A DNA stretch of 5,819 bases from a bacterium. GTDB lineage: Bacteria > Krumholzibacteriota > Krumholzibacteriia > WVZY01. Below are positions 1 to 4,151 of the stretch, piece after piece (the stretch's first letter is position 1; the number at the start of each line of letters is the position of its first letter). Under the pieces are notes generated by a model. That model worked only from the letters and a program-made list of their open reading frames with translations, ran no database searches and was not told the origin of the DNA. Location: assembly GCA_027296025.1 (NCBI GenBank), contig JAPUJU010000022.1, positions 1-5,819 of the forward strand, in the 5' to 3' direction. Made by a program: the position numbers and the translations under genes.

Positions 1-688
1 ACAAGAATACGACATGAAAAATGCGTGCAATCCATAACGCGGGTGCCACACCCAGGTCAGCCGGCATTGAATGGAGCCGCTGTTTGCGATCGACTTCGAT
101 ATCCTGACACGCATAGATGATGTCGAACCCCGCCACCCAGAAGCCCGCGCCGATCCCGAGCGTTAACGCCTCCAATGGAAGTTCATTCGCCACACCGATC
201 CACACACCCGCAGGAATCATCACGTAAACAAGACCCAACGACAGGTGACTCAGCCAGGTGAAACGTTTCGCGTACGGATAGAGTACCATCGCCGCGATAA
301 CGATAGGCCACAAGCGTTGCGCACCAGGGCTCAGGCGATAAACGGCCAGAAGAAAAAACGCTATCGAAACCGCCATAAACACCATCACTGCCAGCGACGA
401 GATGCGTCCGTCAGGGAGTGAGCGACCCGACGTGCGCGGGTTACGCGCGTCGATGCGCGCGTCGATGAGCCGGTTCGCCGCCATCCCGAAAGTCCGGCCG
501 GCAATCATTGCGACGGTGATCCACAATAGCGTACCGGGCGACGGCCAGCCGCGTTCGACGAGAAACAGCGTGAGGTATGCAAACGGCAAAGCAAAGATCG
601 TGTGCTCGAACTTGATCATCTCGAGAAACTCACGCGTCCCAACGAGCAAACCACGGTCGGGCTTTGCGTTAACATGCGTATGCGTCAT
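1..688 (-). CDS. mqnP: UbiA-family prenyltransferase, MqnP-like (menaquinone biosynthesis, futalosine pathway), C-terminus cut by window edge
   Basis: Integral inner-membrane enzyme that would attach a polyprenyl chain to an aromatic acceptor; in the MqnP group this is the 1,4-dihydroxy-6-naphthoate-type intermediate of the futalosine menaquinone route. I translated the minus strand from the ATG at 688-686 and read 229 residues with no stop to base 1; the family is usually about 285-300 aa, so roughly 60 residues are missing. Seen: NRLIDARID at 72-80, equivalent to the prenyl-diphosphate/Mg motif NDxxDxxxD with N72, D76 and D80, followed by NPRT; YPYAKR at 137-142; and FDIIYACQDIEVD at 188-200 with D196 and D200. 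Arg after the first Asn, and LHSMPADLG rather than the KSTAxxFG of true UbiA, point to MqnP rather than 4-hydroxybenzoate octaprenyltransferase. Several hydrophobic segments surround these motifs. A weak Shine-Dalgarno AGCAGG lies 6 nt before the ATG. Divergent from the membrane-protein gene at 925. UbiA superfamily is near certain; the MqnP assignment is likely. Confidence 0.85.
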   Translation of the reverse strand, partial: MTHTHVNAKPDRGLLVGTREFLEMIKFEHTIFALPFAYLTLFLVERGWPSPGTLLWITVAMIAGRTFGMAANRLIDARIDARNPRTSGRSLPDGRISSLAVMVFMAVSIAFFLLAVYRLSPGAQRLWPIVIAAMVLYPYAKRFTWLSHLSLGLVYVMIPAGVWIGVANELPLEALTLGIGAGFWVAGFDIIYACQDIEVDRKQRLHSMPADLGVAPALWIARIFHVVFL

Positions 689-729
689 GATCGACCTGCT
701 ATTCGGGGTGATTGGAGTTGGCCCACGCA

Positions 730-760
730 ATTCGTACCACGAATCAATCGTGTAAGTCAA
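730..760 (-). promoter_or_regulatory. Candidate sigma-70-type promoter of the mqnP-like gene with overlapping dyad
   Basis: On the minus strand TTGACT (760-755, five of six matches to the -35 consensus) is followed after 18 bp by TACGAA (736-731) as a weak -10. This predicts a transcript start near 724 and a leader of about 36 nt before the ATG at 688. The -10 lies inside a 15-bp dyad, ATTCGT-ACC-ACGAAT (730-744), placed like a repressor operator. Both elements are seen in the sequence; promoter and operator function are inferred. Confidence 0.4.
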
Positions 761-854
761 GGCGCGGGCAAGTGTTGCTTTTGTCGGTATTGTCGGGAAC
801 CTTTTTCGCGCCGGATACGTATCTATACATGTAGCACCTCCATCACTCCCCCAC

Positions 855-904
855 GGCTCAGGGGATGCCTGGCTGACTTTGGTAACTCTTGCATCCCCTG
901 AGCC
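855..904. repeat. Perfect 14-bp inverted repeat with 22-nt loop in the divergent intergenic region
   Basis: The arm GGCTCAGGGGATGC (855-868) and the arm GCATCCCCTGAGCC (891-904) are exact reverse complements, separated by 22 nt. Pairing stops at both ends (854/905 and 869/890 do not pair). The right arm covers the last four bases of the candidate -35 hexamer and the first ten bases of the spacer of the promoter for the gene at 925. Neither strand has a T-run after the stem, so it does not look like an intrinsic terminator. It could be an operator for a dimeric regulator, an RNA hairpin or a small dispersed repeat; the sequence alone does not decide. Confidence 0.8.
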
Positions 905-925
905 TACTCTTCTATCATCCACCCA
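889..925 (+). promoter_or_regulatory. Candidate promoter giving a leaderless transcript for the membrane-protein gene
   Basis: TTGCAT (889-894) and TATCAT (913-918, five of six matches to TATAAT) are separated by 18 bp. A start six bases beyond the -10 falls on A925, the first base of the chosen ATG. The 20 bases before this ATG are pyrimidine-rich and contain no Shine-Dalgarno sequence, which fits a leaderless mRNA. The hexamer match and spacing are seen; promoter activity and leaderless translation are inferred. Confidence 0.4.
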
Positions 926-2871
926 TGCCGATTCGCAGGTTCGTCTGGCTCGCGGTGTTGTTTGCACCGTTGTTTCTGCCATTCTCGATACTTCGACTCC
1001 CATCGACGCTCGCTTTCTTTTGCGTGCTTCCTGCACTCGCGCTCGCATCACGAACGCGACGCTCCCCGCTGGGGGTGGTGGCGCTGACACTGAACGTCTC
1101 CCCGATTTTGTTTGGATCCGTCACCCTTCTCGCGACCGCGGTCGGAATGTCGATCGCGGAAGCGACCTGGACTGCTCTAGCCGCGACAACAGTCGCCTTC
1201 GCAATATTCGGAAGCAGGTTCGAGAAGCCGGACGAATCAACGACGAGGCTTCTCGTAGCAATTGGCGTCATCACCGCGGTCGTCGCGGCGATCGTTTTCT
1301 TTCTTCCCATTACGAATGAGTGGTGGCGTACCCGGTCAGACAGCTGGTTCCACGCGGCGGCCTTCAACCGGCTCGCTCTACACGGGCTACCAATTACCGA
1401 TCCGTACTTTAGCCAGATCCCGCTTCAATACATGTACCTGTACCACATTCTTCTCGGGGCCATTACGACGCTGACCCGGCTCGACGTATTCAACGCAATG
1501 ATCTTTTTGAATTTCGTCGCCCTCGTGAACGTCATCGCCGCGTTCGTCTGGCTGACCGGGCGCTTCGCAAAGACGAACAAGGCGAGGCTTCTCAGTCTGA
1601 TACTGTGCCTGTTCGGTATGAACGGATTCTTCTTTCTCTTCGTACCGATTCGACTCGCACAGGCGGTATTCGGCGAGACTAAGGACTACAATTTCCTCGC
1701 GAGCTTCTTCACGACGGCCATGCCGGGGCATCATGCAGCGGCTGCGGTCTTGTCCGTGAACGTCAATCAGTTCATGTTTCTGGAGAAGTTCATGCTCGGC
1801 ACGGCGATCATGCTGTCGATCGGGGCGATGTGTGCGGCCTGGTGCCTGGCTATCGCGCCGAAGGCGGAGAATAAGTCGGTGTGCCGGGCAATCAGCTACG
1901 TTTTGCTGGGAGCCGGAACGATCATGCTCCACATCATCATCGGGGCTACTTTTGCAGCAGCTGTCCTTGGCGCATCGCTGCTCACGTGGATCGTGCAGAA
2001 ACGGCGCTCGAGGGGCGGCGACAGCGGCACTTTGTTTCTTCTGACATGCCTCAGTATTCTCGTCGTGGGTCCGTACCTGATGTCTGTCATGCAAAGTGAC
2101 TACAGTGGATCATCTTTCAAGATTCGATTTCAGCCGGGACACACTCTCGGGCTCATCGCGAGCATACTCTCTGCGGTTCCCTGGGCGATAACCTACCTGG
2201 TTCACCGTTCGGGGAAAAACGTGGCACGCCCTGAACGGTCGTTCGTCCTGCTGTGGCTGGGATTCGTCCTTCTGGCAGCCCTTCTGGTCGACCTCACAAC
2301 AACCAGTGAAACGAAGTTTTCGTTTCTTTTGTTTGTTCCACTCGCCGCAATCTCAGCCGCGGGATTTCAGAGTGCTGCCGTCGGGCGACGCTGGCGGACT
2401 GCAATTTTGTACATGGTCATGGTTACGGTCCCGCTGAATGGAATCTACTTTTACCACGCGTTACGGGATGAATCCCAATTGTTTCGTTCAGACGATTCCC
2501 TGGAAGCGTTCCAGTGGATTCAAGCGATGACGGATACCGACGCCATTTTTCTCGACGAGAACGACATTCTCGACATCCCGGTTCTCGGGTCTCGTGATCT
2601 TTTCTGGGGTTCGAAAAAATACGCGCGTATCTGGGGATACGATGAGAAAATACTGGAGGCACGGCTTCAAATCCGCAACAAAACGTATTCGGGAGAAGAG
2701 TTGACGCCCGCGGACTTTCAACCGGTTCGCCGTCTCAGACGCCCATTCTACGTGCTCTGCCGGACCGAAGGGATCGCCGGTTCGACGGCGGCCCGGCGGC
2801 TTGTGCTCTCCGGGGTTTTCACACTTGCTCACAAGGTTGGCTCGATCGAGATATATAAAATGAAGTGGTAG
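925..2871 (+). CDS. Large polytopic membrane protein, GT-C glycosyltransferase-like, with soluble C-terminal domain
   Basis: A 648-aa protein, family not recognised with certainty. About 14-16 hydrophobic segments fill residues 5 to 513. After the fifth, a polar loop at about 130-175 carries RSDSWFH (137-143), followed by PYFSQIPLQYMYLYH. An acidic residue and a histidine in the first large periplasmic loop are typical of GT-C enzymes, which take sugars from polyprenyl-phosphate donors, so D139 and H143 are the residues to test. ETKFSFLLFVPL at 462-473 resembles the late (E)-x-K/R-F stretch of such proteins. Residues 515-648 are mostly soluble and begin SLEAFQWIQ, a type of C-terminal domain found on GT-C-like proteins. 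The in-frame TTG at 889 is a possible earlier start, but the ATG at 925 fits the promoter better. Its neighbours on both sides are on the other strand, so it is probably monocistronic. Membrane topology is sure; glycosyltransferase activity is inference, and a lipid-linked-sugar flippase or polymerase is an alternative. Confidence 0.8.
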   Translation: MPIRRFVWLAVLFAPLFLPFSILRLPSTLAFFCVLPALALASRTRRSPLGVVALTLNVSPILFGSVTLLATAVGMSIAEATWTALAATTVAFAIFGSRFEKPDESTTRLLVAIGVITAVVAAIVFFLPITNEWWRTRSDSWFHAAAFNRLALHGLPITDPYFSQIPLQYMYLYHILLGAITTLTRLDVFNAMIFLNFVALVNVIAAFVWLTGRFAKTNKARLLSLILCLFGMNGFFFLFVPIRLAQAVFGETKDYNFLASFFTTAMPGHHAAAAVLSVNVNQFMFLEKFMLGTAIMLSIGAMCAAWCLAIAPKAENKSVCRAISYVLLGAGTIMLHIIIGATFAAAVLGASLLTWIVQKRRSRGGDSGTLFLLTCLSILVVGPYLMSVMQSDYSGSSFKIRFQPGHTLGLIASILSAVPWAITYLVHRSGKNVARPERSFVLLWLGFVLLAALLVDLTTTSETKFSFLLFVPLAAISAAGFQSAAVGRRWRTAILYMVMVTVPLNGIYFYHALRDESQLFRSDDSLEAFQWIQAMTDTDAIFLDENDILDIPVLGSRDLFWGSKKYARIWGYDEKILEARLQIRNKTYSGEELTPADFQPVRRLRRPFYVLCRTEGIAGSTAARRLVLSGVFTLAHKVGSIEIYKMKW

Positions 2872-2876
2872 ACGGG

Positions 2877-3845
2877 CTACCTCGAGAGGCAGTGCCGGGT
2901 CACGCGCTCGATCGCCTTGTCCATCGGACCATCGACGGCCATCCCCGCTGCCATCTTATGCCCGCCACCGCCGAACGACTGTGCGATAACGTGCACGTCT
3001 GCTTTTCCGTTGGACCTCAGGGACACCTTGATTTTTCCATCGCGCGTTTCCTTGAAAAACAGAACGTAGGCAACGTGTTTTATCGCGCGAACCACGTCAA
3101 TCAAACCGTCGCTGTCTTCATAGCGGGCACCCGACGCCTCGAACATCTTTTGTGTGACATGCACCCACGCAACGCGGGCGTCGTCGGATATCTCGAGCGT
3201 TCTCAAAACGGTCCCGAGCAGCTTGACCGCGCCCACGGTCTTTGAAAACACCCTCCTCCCGATCGCAAACGGTTCGACTCCCTTGTCCATGAGATCCATG
3301 GCAACCCCAAACGCGCGGCGGTCCGTGTTCGAGAAGCGGAAGGTTCCCGTATCGGTAATGATGGCCGTGTAGACCGCATCCGCTATCGTACGCGTGATCT
3401 CGCCCTTCATTTCGCGAATGAGTTCGTAAACAAGAATTCCCGTTGCCGCAGCTGAAGAATCGGTCGCTACAACGTCCGCAAAACCGAGATCCTCCCCCTG
3501 ATGGTGATCGATACAGATTCGTTTCCCAGGATGGTTCTGCAGGATTTTCGCGATTGGACCCATGTGGCCCCAGTTGTTCACATCGACGACGATGACAACG
3601 TTGGCCGACTCGACCCGCCTGGCGTCGTAGTCTTCCGGATAGACCTTTATGAGACGCTCCGGGTCGAGAAAAAGGAGGTTGCCCGGCGTTCGGCTCGAGT
3701 TAACGACCACCACCTCTTTGCCGACGCCACGGAGATAGTGCGCGAGCGCCACCTCCGATCCGATGGCATCTCCATCCGGATGAACATGCGTGGTAATCAC
3801 AAACGACGTGTGATCGCTGATCAGTTTCCTGACTTTGTTCCACAT
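2877..3845 (-). CDS. DHH/DHHA1 family phosphoesterase, NrnA-like (oligoribonuclease / pAp phosphatase)
   Basis: A 322-aa cytoplasmic Mn-dependent phosphoesterase with the two-domain NrnA layout. Family members degrade 2-5 nt RNAs, dephosphorylate pAp to AMP, or hydrolyse linear or cyclic dinucleotides. Seen in the DHH domain: HVHPDGDAIGS at 20-30 (H20, D24, D26), D88 at the end of a hydrophobic strand, DHH at 113-115 and DTGTFRFSNT at 165-174. The DHHA1 domain has VSLRSN at 274-279 and the substrate-binding FGGGGHKMAAG at 291-301. All metal-site motifs are intact and the length is normal for the family. I prefer the ATG at 3845-3843: a G-rich GGGGGGA sits 9 nt upstream and the protein then opens MWNKVRKLI, as homologues do. 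An in-frame ATG at 3869 would add eight residues. It lies 55 bp after the dodecin gene and is probably co-transcribed. The choice among NrnA, pGpG or c-di-AMP-type substrates cannot be read from sequence. Confidence 0.93.
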   Translation of the reverse strand: MWNKVRKLISDHTSFVITTHVHPDGDAIGSEVALAHYLRGVGKEVVVVNSSRTPGNLLFLDPERLIKVYPEDYDARRVESANVVIVVDVNNWGHMGPIAKILQNHPGKRICIDHHQGEDLGFADVVATDSSAAATGILVYELIREMKGEITRTIADAVYTAIITDTGTFRFSNTDRRAFGVAMDLMDKGVEPFAIGRRVFSKTVGAVKLLGTVLRTLEISDDARVAWVHVTQKMFEASGARYEDSDGLIDVVRAIKHVAYVLFFKETRDGKIKVSLRSNGKADVHVIAQSFGGGGHKMAAGMAVDGPMDKAIERVTRHCLSR

Positions 3846-3900
3846 ACCTGTGGATCCCCCCGGAGTCATCCCGTCGGCATCGTGCGGCCCCTTGCAGAGG

Positions 3901-4116
3901 CTACTTCACGACAAAGGCAATTTTGACTGCCGCACGGTACTGAACGATCTGACCGTTGTCGACCCGTGCGCTCTGCTTGATGACTTCCACGCCTGTAATG
4001 CCGCTGACACTTTGCGCCGCTTTCTGCACGGCCTGCTGGACCGCGTCACCGAACCCTGACTGCGAGACGCCGATAATCTCGATCACTTTTACAGCACCTT
4101 CGTCAATACTAACCAT
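3901..4116 (-). CDS. Dodecin family protein lacking the usual flavin-contact residues
   Basis: A 71-aa protein covering one whole dodecin domain, the small beta-alpha-beta-beta fold that assembles into hollow dodecamers. Classical dodecins store and quench riboflavin or FMN. Seen: KVIEIIGVS (strand 1, residues 10-18), an amphipathic helix at about 21-38, GVEVIKQSARV (42-52) and YRAAVKIAFVV (60-70). In flavin-binding dodecins the second strand carries a stacking Trp and the third a Gln (Tyr-Gln pattern); by alignment from memory these positions are G42 and R61 here. Flavin binding is therefore doubtful, and the protein is closer to the SecE2/calcium-dodecin type. The ATG start at 4116-4114 is fixed by AGGAGG (4126-4121) just upstream; a TTG at 4131 would put that site inside the gene. 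It sits 35 bp after the M2 peptidase stop and 55 bp before the DHH gene, all on the minus strand. The family is sure; the ligand is unknown. Confidence 0.92.
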   Translation of the reverse strand: MVSIDEGAVKVIEIIGVSQSGFGDAVQQAVQKAAQSVSGITGVEVIKQSARVDNGQIVQYRAAVKIAFVVK

Positions 4117-4120
4117 TTGT

Positions 4121-4126
4121 CCTCCT
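4121..4126 (-). promoter_or_regulatory. Strong ribosome binding site of the dodecin gene
   Basis: The minus strand reads AGGAGG-ACAA-ATG, a perfect Shine-Dalgarno core 4 nt before the start codon at 4116. It is the best such site in the window. It suggests the dodecin is made at a higher level than its neighbours, and it rules out the upstream TTG at 4131 as the start. Confidence 0.8.
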
Positions 4127-4151
4127 CGCAATGCGGTTTTGTGTTGAGATG

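Noticed and set aside
402..901. Two overlapping plus-strand open frames (402-755 and 602-901)
   Set aside because: The first is antisense to the conserved prenyltransferase motifs and the second runs through the intergenic region and the inverted repeat. Neither product resembles a protein family.
855..904. The inverted repeat as an intrinsic terminator or an integron attC site
   Set aside because: No T-run follows on either strand, both flanking genes read away from it, and it lacks the attC core bases.
1387..2094. A 235-codon open frame on the minus strand inside the membrane-protein gene
   Set aside because: It is antisense to a clear multi-segment membrane protein. Its product is a low-complexity run rich in Arg, His, Glu and Asp with no fold signature, as expected of a shadow frame.
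2841..2850. CTCGATCGAG palindrome near the end of the membrane-protein gene
   Set aside because: A 10-bp palindrome inside coding sequence is expected by chance at this scale, and the codons encode ordinary residues of the C-terminal domain.
3846..3900. Possible terminator between the dodecin and the DHH gene
   Set aside because: The stretch is G-rich, but I found no stable stem followed by a T-run on the minus strand.
4129..4131. TTG as the start of the dodecin
   Set aside because: It would place the perfect AGGAGG ribosome site inside the gene. The ATG at 4116 is correctly spaced from it and gives the normal dodecin length.
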